From NCBI GenBank assembly GCA_033977485.1, contig CM066985.1:78311045-78375044 (forward strand): a stretch of DNA of 64,000 nt, given 5' to 3'. Shown in pieces: positions 11,785 to 22,069 of this stretch (position 1 is the first letter of the stretch; every line of letters begins with the position of its first letter). This DNA comes from Hydrangea macrophylla. Taxonomy: Eukaryota > Streptophyta > Magnoliopsida > Cornales > Hydrangeaceae. Made by a program: the position numbers and the translations under genes. The notes beneath the pieces are model-generated. The model saw only the letters and a program-made list of their open reading frames with translations. It did no database searches and was not told the origin of the DNA.

Positions 11785-13911
11785 ATGTGTCACTCTGGTT
11801 TTAAATCATCCTCCTGGTCGGAGGATGAGCGGTCCGGGTCAGAGGAGTCAGACTTGTGAGCCGGACACAAGTCTGAGTCTGCCGTCCGCGTCCCCCTCTG
11901 ATCACCAAAGCGAAGGCAGAATCCCGATCCGTCTTTCCGACGATGAGTCGGACCAGGAAGCCCCCGTTGCTTCCGTTTCCCGGGGTTCAGGCGAGGAAAC
12001 ACCAGGGGAACCCGACCTCGAGGTGGCCTTCTCCAACGAATTCATCCCGTCCACCTTGCGTACTGAAGATCTCGGGCGCATTAGAGATAGGTACGGCCTT
12101 CCTGACTACTGCTCCTTGGCGGTGAGTGTCGGTAGGGCCCAAATCTACCAGCGGAGTTTCTCCACCCTATATGAGGACATCCTCATGGCTAGGTTCCGCA
12201 TCCCCCTCCATCCGGTCGCTCGGGACGTCCTGATCTACATGGGGATTGCCCCGGGCCAGTTGGCCCCGAACGGTTGGAGATTCCTCATGGGGTCCATCTT
12301 CCTATTGCCCCAAGTTTTTGGGTACGAACTCTCCGTCCAGGAGTTCCTCTGGACACACCGACCGTTCCCCGTACATGGAGAGACCGGGTTCTTTTCTCTC
12401 GGAGCTCGCCAGGGGAGGAAGATCTTAGTCAATTGCCCGTGCAACAACAAAGGGTAGAAGAACGTGTTCTTCCAAGTGTCCATCCTTGGGCTCTGCGAAC
12501 CGGCCCCCGGGATCCAGATGAGAACTTCCTGGGCGGGAGAGTTGAGGGGTAAGCCCGTCCGGTTTCTCTTTTTGCTTTCTTCTTTGTTTTGCTCCAGTTT
12601 CTGAGACTAACCATTTTGTACTTGGCTTTGCAGCGGGATCAACCAGCCCGCCGAGCATTCCCGACGAGTGCCAGGCCAGGATCAGGAGTTTGGCAGACCG
12701 GCCGATAAACATCTGGAACGTGTTGACTCGGACCGGCGACTTCCGAGCTACTAACGATCCAGCTCAGCCTACCGAAGCTCCGGTATTCCCCTCAATTCTT
12801 CCTAGTAAGTGCTCGGACTCTGCCGTCTCCCGTGGTACTCCTTCCCCGTCTTCTACATTGGTTGTTAACTGTTCAAAATTTTTTATTTATTTTTTTTTTT
12901 GCAGAGATGGCTCCGAAGAGAAATATGGAGCAATTGAGGGAGAGGCAGGCCGTTGCCGCTGTTGCTGCTGCCGCCCGGCTGGCGGTGGCACAAGGGAAAA
13001 GCCCCGCTGCCGAGGCCCCGGGTGGAGAGTGCCCGCTGAGGCGGATCCAGCACGGTGTAGCAAACCATCCAGAGCCAGTGGGGACCTCAACGCCCCACGT
13101 GGTGGTAGTTGAAGAGACTGCCCCCTGGGCGGGGGTACTGGCCGTGGCACCTATAGCTACCTCGGCCGAGATCAGGGAGAGGGTGAAGCCTGGTCTGCTC
13201 TCCAGCCAAGTGGAGGCATGTGAAAACATGTCTCCCGAGGTCTTCTAGAGCTGGCTGTACAGCCTCTCTCACATGGTGAGTTCTCTTGCCTCAGTTTCCT
13301 TTTCTTCAATTATTTTGTCAACTGTGCTTGTTCTCTGACCGGTCGATTTTAACTTATTGCAGGTCGGATGCATGGCCGCCGGGGCTAAGTCCTTTCTACT
13401 GTCCTTGGCCAGGAGGACCGCTGCTGCTGAAGCCGCTTTGTCTGAGGAGCGGGCGATCTCAGAGGCCAGGGGCACCGCTCTGGCCGTGGAGAAGGACAAG
13501 GTGAAGGGTTTGGCCTTGAGCCTTGGCGCTGCTCAGGCCGAGCTATCTACCACCCAGGCCGACTTAGAGGTTGCTCAGGCCAGCGCAGCGATGGCGGAGG
13601 CGCGGGAGAGGGAGCTAGCAGAGGTGACGGCAGTTGGGGCCCGTGAAGAAGCTTTCGACGACGGCTTCTTCCAGGGCTATGAAGATCTGAAGCGCAGGCT
13701 ATCCCGGGACCAACCGGAGTGGGATATCCCGTCCTACGAGGGGATTGATTCAGACTTCTGGGATGTAGGTCCTGCTGCGGGCGAGGGCCCAGCTGATGAT
13801 GCCGGACTCGCTGAGGAGGTTGTCCCGAGCAGGGGCTCTGTACCGGGAGGAGGAGCTGACCTGGCGGGAGAGGCTGGAGAGACCGAGGACGTGGTCGAGG
13901 TGGACGATTAA
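11785..13911 (+). pseudogene. Spliced antisense gene of the Tat element (Transposase_28 / 'putative gypsy type transposon' family)
   Basis: An extra gene carried on the strand opposite gag-pol, next to the 3' LTR. Exons: about 11785-12548, 12634-12804, 12905-13275 and 13363-13911. The three introns have canonical GTAAGC/GTAAGT/GTGAGT donors and TTTGCAG, TTTGCAG and TTGCAG acceptors. The reading frame is kept across all three junctions (phases 1, 1, 0), which strongly supports the model. The first large exon has a Ser/Asp/Glu-rich N-terminus and then the family domain (about 12000-12520: IRDRYGLPD, RIPLHPVARDVL, LAPNGWRFL). The last two exons encode an Ala/Glu-rich coiled-coil-like tail, then FDDGFFQGYEDLK and an acidic end. 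Breaks: a frameshift near 11855, TAG at 12455-12457 where family members have Trp, and TAG at 13246-13248. Function in the family is unknown; a structural or regulatory role for the element has only been proposed. Confidence 0.75.
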
Positions 13912-14512
13912 GGTCCCCGACCTGTTTTCTTTTGTATTGTAGTTTTTTTTTGTGAGGCTACTATAATTGCCCCCCAGGCGATGTAAATGATTTTTTTGCT
14001 GATTAATGAAAAGGTCCGTGGGGCCACTCTTCTTTCCATTAACTGTTTACATATTCTGCCTGTTTCTGATTGCCAGTATCTGCCCAATTTTAACCGACTT
14101 AAATCCCTGCCTTAGCAAATGGTTTAGGACTGTAAGCGGTAAAACAGCTGGTCTTACCGACCTGTTTAAAGGTGACTGCCCGGTGTATCATAGGAACTTG
14201 TCCTGTTTACCGTCCGGGATGGCCCGGTGTATTATAGGAAAATCCTGTTTTACCGTCCGGAATGTTTTATCTCTGATCACTGTAAGTACTTAGGAATGTT
14301 AGGATTCCAAGTCCTTTTAATGACCGGTGTGATTTCCTGTTTTAGCCCGGTCCCTGCCCCCCAAGCATTTTGGTAAGACGGATGTGTGGGAGTGAGTGGC
14401 CATAGAAAACCGACCTGGAACATGGGTGGTTGCAGGGTCATTTGAGGCTTGCCATCATCAGCCACCTAGGGGGATTGCCCCCGTCGCTGGTTAGGCCTAA
14501 GAGAAGCCGTTG
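13912..14512. other. Untranslated spacer between the antisense gene and the tandem array
   Basis: No coding remnant is recognised. TTAATGAAAA near 14003 could serve as a weak poly(A) element for the antisense gene. Repeated phrases CCCGGTGTATCATAGGA and CCCGGTGTATTATAGGA (near 14180 and 14223) suggest a local duplication. Confidence 0.4.
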
Positions 14513-14695
14513 CCTCGGGGTTAGGCCCGAGGTCTTTTTACCTTGGTTTTGAGCCAAGATCTTTTGCCTCAGGGTTAGGCCCGAGGTCTGTGTGCCTTGG
14601 TTTTGAGCCAAGGTCTTTTGCCTCGGGGTTAGGCCCGAGGTCTTTGTGCCTTGGTTTTGAGCCAAGGTCTTTTGCCTCGGGGTTAGGCTCGAGGT
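14513..14695. repeat. 54-bp tandem repeat in the 3' region of the Tat element
   Basis: Units start at 14513, 14567 and 14621, with a partial fourth at 14675. Each unit holds two hairpins: CCTCGGGGTTAGGCCCGAGG (7-bp stem) and CCTTGG...CCAAGG around TTTTGAG. Tandem repeats in the 3' untranslated region are typical of Tat-lineage elements and have been proposed as seeds of satellite DNA. Confidence 0.92.
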
Positions 14696-14811
14696 TTGTC
14701 AATATTGGACGGAATTCTGATAGGAGTAATTTTGCAAAGTAAAGTCTTTTATTTTATTAAAAAATTTATAATGAATGCTCAAATGGAGCTACAAAAATTT
14801 CCTGACCAGTG

Positions 14812-16935
14812 CTAAACTGCCCATGTCTCAGTGTTACTGATAGTTCTTGCGGAGGTGTTGCACATTCTAAGGGTGAGACATATCACGTCCATCCAGGCTC
14901 TGAAGCCAGTAAGTTCTCGGTCGGTTGACTTGGGTAACGGTATATGGACCTTCCCAGTTTGGCCCCAACTCCCATGGCTCGGGATTCGGGTAGACTGGTT
15001 CACTGCCTTAAGGACGAGGTCTCCTACTTGAAAACTACGATGCTTCACCTTGCTGTTGTAATATCATGAGATCCGCTGCTTATAGGCTGCCACATTTAAA
15101 TAGGCTCGGTCTCTTTTTTCCTCTACCAAGTCCAGCTCTGTTCTGAGTGCATCTTCGTTGTCTGGCACACTGTAATTCGCCACCCGGTAAGTAGGGCACC
15201 TGAGCTCTGTAGGGACCACCGCCTCGAACCCGTAGGTTAAGGAGAACGGCGTCTCACCTGTTGCCGCTCGGGGCGTAGTTCGGTAGGCCCACAGAAGGGT
15301 TGGCAGTTCTTCAGTCCACAGTCCTTTGGCGCTGTCAAGTCTTGTTTTGATCGACTGCAAGATCGTCCGGTTTGTCATCTCGGCTTGACCATTGGCTTGA
15401 GGGTGCTCGGGGGAGGAGTAGTGATTAAGTATCCCATAGCCCGAGCAGAACTGCCTGAACAATGGGGTGTCGAATTGCCTGTCGTTGTCGCTGACCAGAA
15501 CCCGGGGAATGCCGAACCTACTGAGGATGTTCTTTTCCATGAAGCTTTCCATTTTTCACTCGGTTATTGTTGCCAAGGGCTTGGCCTCCGCCCACTTGGT
15601 AAAGTAGTCAATGACGATGACTGCGAACTTGACATATCCTTTTCCCGTCGGTAGGGGTCCAACAATGTCGATACCCCACTGGGCAAAGGGCCAGGGGCTT
15701 TGGATTGGTGTCTGAAGCTGTCCCGGTCGGTTGATCATGGGAGAGTATCTCTGACATTTGTCATATCTTTTGACACACTCCTGAGAATTTCGGGCCATTG
15801 TCGGCCAGTAATATCCTTGCAGTAAGGCCTTTCTAGAGAGTGCCCAGCCTCCGAGGTAATTCCCGCACACTCCTTCATAGATTTCATGCAATATTGATTG
15901 GACCTGTGTAGGATGGATGCAGCGGAGATACAGTACAAAGAATCCCCTTTTGTAGAGGATGTCGTCTATAAGATGATATCTGGCCGCCTGGTATTTGGCC
16001 CGCCTCGTCTGGTAACACGCCCCTTGTTAGGAAGGCCACGATCGGGTCCATCCAGCTAGGTCCTAAGGTGTCTGGTTCCACCTCCATGCATTCTGAGTTG
16101 TGCACACTTGGCTCGGGTAGGTATTCTACCCTTATCCCGGGCAAGTCTGACTCAGAAGACGAAGCGAGGCGGACTAACCGGTCGGCCCTGGTATTTTCCT
16201 CTCTGGGTATCTGTGTGATGCAAAAACCCTGAAGCTTCTTCGAAACCGCTCGAACAAGGGCTAGATAGACTACCATGTTGTCTCCCCGGGCTTCGTACTT
16301 TTGGTTGACTTGATTGACCACGAGCTGAGAGTCGCTGTAACTTTGGACCTGTTGCCCACCCATGGAAGTGGCCAACTACAATCCGACCAATAGGGCTTCA
16401 TACTCAACTTCGTTGTTGGAGGCACGGAACCCAAAGCTCAGGGCATACTCGAGCTGGATGACGTCGGGAGTAGTCAAGATGATTCCTGCCCCACTGCCTT
16501 GCTGGTTTGAGGAACCGTCCACATACAGCACCCATGTGGGGATGTCAGCCTGTAACCCGGGCGGTAGGACCGGTGGGTCGAGCTCTTCAACCGGGTCTTC
16601 CGGATATGTGAACTCAACCAGAAAGTCTGCTACTACTTGCCCTTTGATTGCTGTCCTGGGGCGGTAAGCCACTTCAAATTCCTCTAACTCCACGTCCCAC
16701 TTAACGAGTCTCCCGGACGTGTCAAGCCTGCTGGAGAGGTTGGTTAGTAAGAACCACAATGACATGGGCCTGAAAGTACGGACGGACTCTCCGGGCGGAA
16801 GTGATGAGAGCAAATGCAAGTTTTTCGATGCGGGAATATCTGCTCTCCGCACCTTGGAGCGCCCGGCTAGTATAGTACACTGAGAACTGTATCACGTGCT
16901 CTTCCCTAACGTGTGCTGAGCTGACCGCTGAGGGT
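14812..16935 (-). pseudogene. Tat element pol, 3' part: RNase H domains and integrase
   Basis: Reading from 16935 down: the end of the gypsy RNase H, a connection segment, then a second RNase H of the archaeal-like type (YVDGSS near 16530, NNEVEYEAL near 16400, SDSQLVVNQV near 16320). An integrase follows with an HHCC zinc finger (HEIYEGVCG to CVKRYDKCQ, 15730-15890) and the catalytic region IDIVGPLP, SDNDRQF, EHPQANGQAE. Two RNase H domains are a known Tat feature. Breaks: TGA between the first two integrase blocks near 15553, TGA in place of an Arg codon near 15063, and frameshifts after 15040 that scramble the C-terminus. It is joined to the upstream pol across a solo LTR at 16941-19181. 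Confidence 0.87.
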
Positions 16936-16940
16936 GATAT

Positions 16941-19181
16941 TGTCATACCCGCTCCTGCAGTATTTATTTATATCATTTTAGCATGCATGGCATGCTTACT
17001 GTTGTGTTAATTAACACGTGTGATGTGAGTGATGACTCATTAGTTGCTGGAGGGTGTCTTTTGAGAACCCAGTATTTGGCCTTGAAGGCAGTCCAGAAGG
17101 TGGGCATGTGAGAATTCCCTACAGTTGAGAAAATGAGTAATAACTCATGGTTATGTGCTTAAATGTTTATTTAGGCATATGTAAATATAATTGATTATTA
17201 TATTGTTAATAGCGACTCATCAGAGTCATTAGATGCCTGGTGAGGACGGAATTGAACACGTTACGTAATTTGCTAAGCTAATTAGCAATTTTGTAAAATT
17301 TGTAGAAACTTGCGTTTTAGCAACCAAACGGAACTTAGTCGGAAACCTTTTTAATTTTGAGGTTTCACCTGTAGAGCTATGCATTAGCTGTGTAGAAAGT
17401 TTAAGAGACTGATTATAAGTTTTGAAAACTTGTGGGGAGGTAAACACAATTTCTGAAAGTATTGCCTATATATAGATAGTGATGACTTTCATAAATTTTA
17501 TAAAGTTTAACCTAAATTCAAGAAGAGGCCAAATGGAGGATTTCTTGGCTTAGAGCTTCAAGACTCGAATCGACGGAGTTCTACCCGTTTGTTTTTCACC
17601 AAATTCCGTATTTGAACTCTACGAGGTAAGGCCGTCGTTTTGATACATATTAGGCCTTGTTTGGTTAAGTTTTTTGAAAACTCATTTTCTAGAATTTTCA
17701 TATAAACTTGATAATTGAACTTTTGTTTAATAGGAATTGTATTAGAAGAATTACTGTACGTTCTTTGTGCTTGAGTTTTCCTTGGATCGGTATTTAAGAG
17801 CGTAAATCAATGGTGAGTGATATAAATCTTGAGTTTTGGATGATTCTATGGTTTAATGCATTTGATATGCTAGGAATGTATATAGATACCATGTGTAGTT
17901 CATATTGGGCAAAACTCATGTATAAAGTAGGCCCAATGTATGTTGAAATGAAAAGCATGGTGATATGTGTTAAATGAGCATGCTTATGTGCCTATGTGGG
18001 TTAAAGGGGGATTTGTGCTAATTCACCGTGAGACGTCCTCTCGAAGGGGGAGGATTAGTAGTGACGACGGTCAGTTGCCGAGAAAGGCATTAACGCGACA
18101 TGTCGAAGGGGCATGGGTCGTGGTTGAGTCTTAAGACTTTGGATCGGTAAAGGTGCACTTATTCCCTAGAGACCAATAGTTATGTGTTATGATGGATTGG
18201 AACATATTTGTCATCCGTATGCTTGATTCATATTATTCACTAAGTGTTAGCTTAAACAAATCCATATATATGTGGTTATATAAATAACCATTCAGGTGCA
18301 AGGACTGGAGGGGAGAATCGCGGGTAATGAGGCGAGGAAGGACCGGAAGCTCCTAATGTTTATAGAATTTGTAGCACTTTTGTAATATGTGTTTAACTCA
18401 GGCCGGTTGTTTAACCGTGCAACTTGTATTAAGACTTGTTATATATGCGAGTACGGCGCTTGGTTCACTTTAGGACCTAGCTTGCCGAGACGTGGGAAGC
18501 TTGTACCTTTAGTGCGTGTAATCCGGGAAAGGGTTATGGTTGTTGTATAAACAGTGTATATGTTTTTGCAAGCCCTTAGAATGTTTAACAAAGCTTTGAA
18601 ATGGTTTTGGTTTGAAATGCATTAGTTGAAATGGTTTGGTTTTGAAAGGAATTGGTTTGAAATGGTTTGGTTTGGTTTGGTTTGATTTCTTTTGGTAATA
18701 TGTGTATTATTTTATTAGCGGCGTTTGTGCGGAAGCGCCGGGAATTAACGACGTTTATTATAGAAGCACCGGTAATTAACGGCGGTTGCGGAAAAGCGCT
18801 GGCAATTGTGAAACGGTCTTTTGGAGGTTTGGATTCTGCCCAGACCCCATTCGACCGGTCGAGCGGGGCAATTCGACCGGTCGAAATGCCCCCTGCCAGA
18901 AATTTCAATCACCTACTTCCAATGTTTGGAATAACTTCTAATTAGGCATGATGGTATCTTTGGGGACCCTTTGACCTATGAAACTGCTACTTTTGAAAAC
19001 GAAATTCGTTGAGGCGTGTTTGGGCACGTGTTTAATATAACCTTTGAAATTTTTTTTGGAAGTTGGTTATTTGGGAGCAAAACTTTTATTAATGTTACTT
19101 TTGGAATTTTAATCAGTGTTGGTAAGCCTTGATGGCGTGCCACGTGACCTGGGACCACCTTGTTGGTTCCGGAACGTGACA
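16941..19181 (-). mobile_element. Solo LTR of a chromovirus (Tekay-like), nested in Tat pol
   Basis: The termini are TGTCATACCC and GAACGTGACA. The flanks are GATAT (16936-16940) and AATAC (19182-19186); both differ by one transition from GATAC, the sequence implied by the uninterrupted RNase H reading. No pol coding is present, so this is a 2241-bp solo LTR. Its last 400 bp match 34960-35365. On the minus strand it starts TGTCACG, like the LTR beside the chromovirus pol at 35.4 kb. Confidence 0.85.
18851..18885. repeat. Paired palindrome TCGACCGGTCGA in the chromovirus LTR
   Basis: The 12-bp palindrome occurs at 18851-18862, and the extended form TTCGACCGGTCGAA at 18872-18885. The same pair is kept at 35035-35046 and 35056-35069 in the second LTR copy, despite divergence around it. 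Confidence 0.8.
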
Positions 19182-19186
19182 AATAC

Positions 19187-19760
19187 TGCCAGGTATAGGA
19201 ACAATTCTTCCCCCGGTACGGGCGTTGAGAGTAGATGGGGAGATGCAAAGTACTTCTTGAGTTCCTGGAACGCCTCCTCACACTCCTCAGACCACTGAAA
19301 TGCCTTACAGAGGATTTTGAAGAATGGTAGGCACCGGTCGATGGCTCTGGTGACAAATCTGTTCAGTGCGGCAACCTGTCCGGCCAGACTTTGTACTTCT
19401 TTGGTCGACCTAGGCGACCGCATGTTGATGACGGCCTGGATTTTCTCCGGGTTTGATTCGATTCCCCACCTGCTGACCAGGTGCCCTAAGAACTTTCCGG
19501 ATGAGACGCCAAATGTGTACTTGGCCGGGTTCAACCTCATTCCGAACTTCCCCAAAATGCTGAAGATCCCGGCAAAATGTTCCAGATGGTCAGACTCGTC
19601 CCGACTTTTGACCACTAGATCGTTGATGTATACCTCCATTGATTTCCCGATCAAGTCTTTTAACATGTGATTGACCAAGCGTTGATAAGTTGCTCCAGCG
19701 TTTTTGAGGCCGAAAGGCATGACTTTGTAGCAGTAGGTCCCCTGATCTGTGATGTACGAG
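19187..19760 (-). pseudogene. Tat element reverse transcriptase, 3' part
   Basis: It encodes RT fingers-palm-to-thumb sequence (TSYITDQGTY, VMPFGLKNAGATYQRL) and the start of the gypsy RNase H (WSEECEEAFQELK). The catalytic box reads YIND where the gypsy family has YIDD, so the first catalytic aspartate is Asn (GAT to AAT). The reading continues upstream across the solo LTR at 19766-20805 and downstream across the one at 16941-19181. Confidence 0.88.
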
Positions 19761-19765
19761 GTCTT

Positions 19766-20805
19766 TGTTGGATAATATGTGTTTTGGCCATGTTTAAGGG
19801 CTAAGAAAAGTGGGACCCACTTAGAGTTTAAGTGGGGTCCTTGTGGATTTGTGTTCTCCTTCATGAGGAGATGAAGTTTGGATATTCACATGTCCAAAAA
19901 TATTAATGGGTGAATGAGAAATTAAAGGTTAAAGGTTGCCCCATACAAGGAGTTGATGAAATGAAAGAGGTTCACAACTTGCCTTGTCCCACATAGGAAA
20001 ACTAGAAGTAGCCTCTAGTGTATTTATAAGGCTACTTCATGTTTTGGGTTTGGGCCCCAAGGGGTACCCAGTTTTGTGGAAGGGGGAGGACCTAAGGCCC
20101 TTTGGGTTTACTCCACACACGCGCGCGCGCGCGCCGCCGTCGCCGTCCGTCCGACCGGCCGAGCCGGGCCGTGGTCGCGGGTGCGGGTGCGGCCCGCACA
20201 TAATATTTCTTTTTGGACCCCAGAACTTTTCAAAGTTGCAAAAGACCTTTAGAATTTCTGTCATACTTAACATGTGACAGAAAATGAAAAGTTTAAGAGT
20301 TACAGAACTCCAAGAGGGTGTAGTTACAACCTTTGAAGTTCTTGAACTGCTGTGAATTAATCCACAGATTTATTCCACTCTCTCTTATATGCATGAATGA
20401 ATCTCCTTCAGAAATATACACACATCCAATACAGTTTTTGTATACTGTTCTTCAAAGAGTTCATCTTCATCCTTCCAGTTTCAGAGAGAGAGTCACAGAA
20501 TATAGTTTGGTTCGCCGGAGCAGTTGTACGTTGTGCTAGTACTGCTGTTAGAAGTCGCTGTATCCTGGGAGACAGACGCCAACGATTCCCTCAAGCACAA
20601 TCCGGTGAGGCGGCGAATCTGTTTTAAGGAAACTGTGAATAAAATCACAGGCCTCGGTTTGGTTGTTCTTATTTTTGTGGTAGTTTTCCTGTTATTGCTT
20701 TGTCTACATATTGTAATTCTGTTTCTGTTCAATTTCTAGTTTTCCAAATTGTAATCCAGAATCTGTTTCTGTTTATTCTATTATATCAATGAAATATTTC
20801 CAACA
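19766..20805 (+). mobile_element. Solo LTR of a copia-type element, nested in Tat RT
   Basis: It runs TGTTGGATAA...ATTTCCAACA with perfect 5-bp target duplications GTCTT at 19761-19765 and 20806-20810. TATTTATAAGG near 20020 is a probable TATA box, and a GC-rich stretch with (CG)n lies near 20118-20190. A related but diverged LTR is at 31656-32459. The 1040-bp element has no coding remnant. Confidence 0.92.
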
Positions 20806-20810
20806 GTCTT

Positions 20811-21130
20811 TTCTTCATCTCCGGGGTACATGCTGATATGATTGTACCCGGAGTAAGCGTCCATAAACGAGAGGAACGAATGGCCGGCCATGGAATCCAC
20901 AACGAGGTCTATCCTGGGCAGCGGATAGCAGTCCTTGGGGCAGGCTTTGTTCAGGTCGGTGAAGTCCACGCACATCCTCCACTTCCTATTGCTTTTCTTG
21001 ACAAGTACTACATTGGCTAACCAGTTGGGATAGTGGACCTCTCATATGGATTGAGCTTTGAGGAGCTTCTCGACCTCCTAACACACTATTTTTTGTCTCT
21101 CGGGGGCCATGCTCCGTCTCTTCTGCTTCA
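20811..21130 (-). pseudogene. Tat element reverse transcriptase, 5' part
   Basis: Minus-strand remnants of the N-terminal RT: ANVVLVKK-type sequence with an in-frame stop near 20975, then MCVDFTDLNKACPKDCYPLP and MDAYSGYN, ending GDEEK at the solo LTR. The first catalytic Asp of RT motif A (in FMDAYSGY) is present. Confidence 0.83.
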
Positions 21131-21255
21131 CAGGCCGGGAGTATGGGTCGACGTTGAGCCGATGAGATATTACCCTAGGATCAATCCCGGGCATATCTTC
21201 ATGGCACTAGGCGAACACATCCTGACTCTATTGCAGGAATCGAATTAGCTTCTCC

Positions 21256-21834
21256 CTAAGGCGGGGTTCCAGTAGGGTACTGATGCTGACCGTTCGGTCT
21301 GGGAGTTGTGGGTTCAACGCCACTTGTTCCAATTCTTTGATTGGGGCCCACTCTATCATCCTGGTCCCTTGGGTCCATCTCCTGGACGTTCAATGTCTCT
21401 GTGATGACTTTCCGGTGAAGGGAACTGACATAGCAACTTCGGGCGGTTGCCTGATCTCCACGCAGGCTCCCGGGTCCATGAGGGGTCGGGAATTTAACTA
21501 TCAGGCTATGAGTGGAGACGACGGCCCTGGCTATGTTGAGTTTGGGCCTCCCAAAAATGAGGTTGTAGGCAGATGGAGCCTGCACTATTACAAAGTTTGA
21601 CAACAGGGAGATCTGCTGAGGGTAAGTTTCCATAAGCACGGGGAGCTCCATGGTACCGAGCGGTTGGGTGCTGGATCCATTAAAACCCACTAAGGGAGTA
21701 GCAACTGGGCGGAGCAGATTCCTGGACATCCCGAGCTGATCGAATGCTGACACGAACATGATTTCGGTCAAGCTGCCTGTGTCCACCAACACCCTCTTGA
21801 CCACGTAATTGGCTATGGAGAGCGTCATAACCAA
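21256..21834 (-). pseudogene. Tat element aspartic protease
   Basis: A retropepsin-like domain with the active-site triplet DTG in VLVDTGSLTEIMF, and IFGRPKLN near its C-terminal part. It lies between the gag zinc knuckle (22.1 kb) and RT, as expected. This 193-codon stretch is open, but its flanks are interrupted. Confidence 0.85.
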
Positions 21835-22069
21835 CGGGTCATCGGGGGCCGTGGATGCCTTGCAAATCGTCGGAGGTGAACTTCAGTATGTCAGTTGGCG
21901 GGGAGCTGGTGGATTGGACCTACCAGACATTCGCCCGGGATGCCCAAGCATGCCTCTTCCTTGCCGACTGTGAGTTCTCCCCGCTCGACATTCCTTCGGA
22001 GATCACGTTGATTTGACCAAGAGGCTGTATTTGACCGGGAGCTCGGGCTCCTTGCGTAGGCCGTCCATC

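Noticed and set aside
12873..13229. Minus-strand Ala/Ser/Pro-rich ORFs over the antisense gene
   Set aside because: They are GC-rich shadows of exon 3 and cross an intron acceptor; no family similarity is seen.
14461..14700. Tandem array as a CRISPR array
   Set aside because: Units are head-to-tail without unique spacers and lie in a plant retrotransposon UTR.
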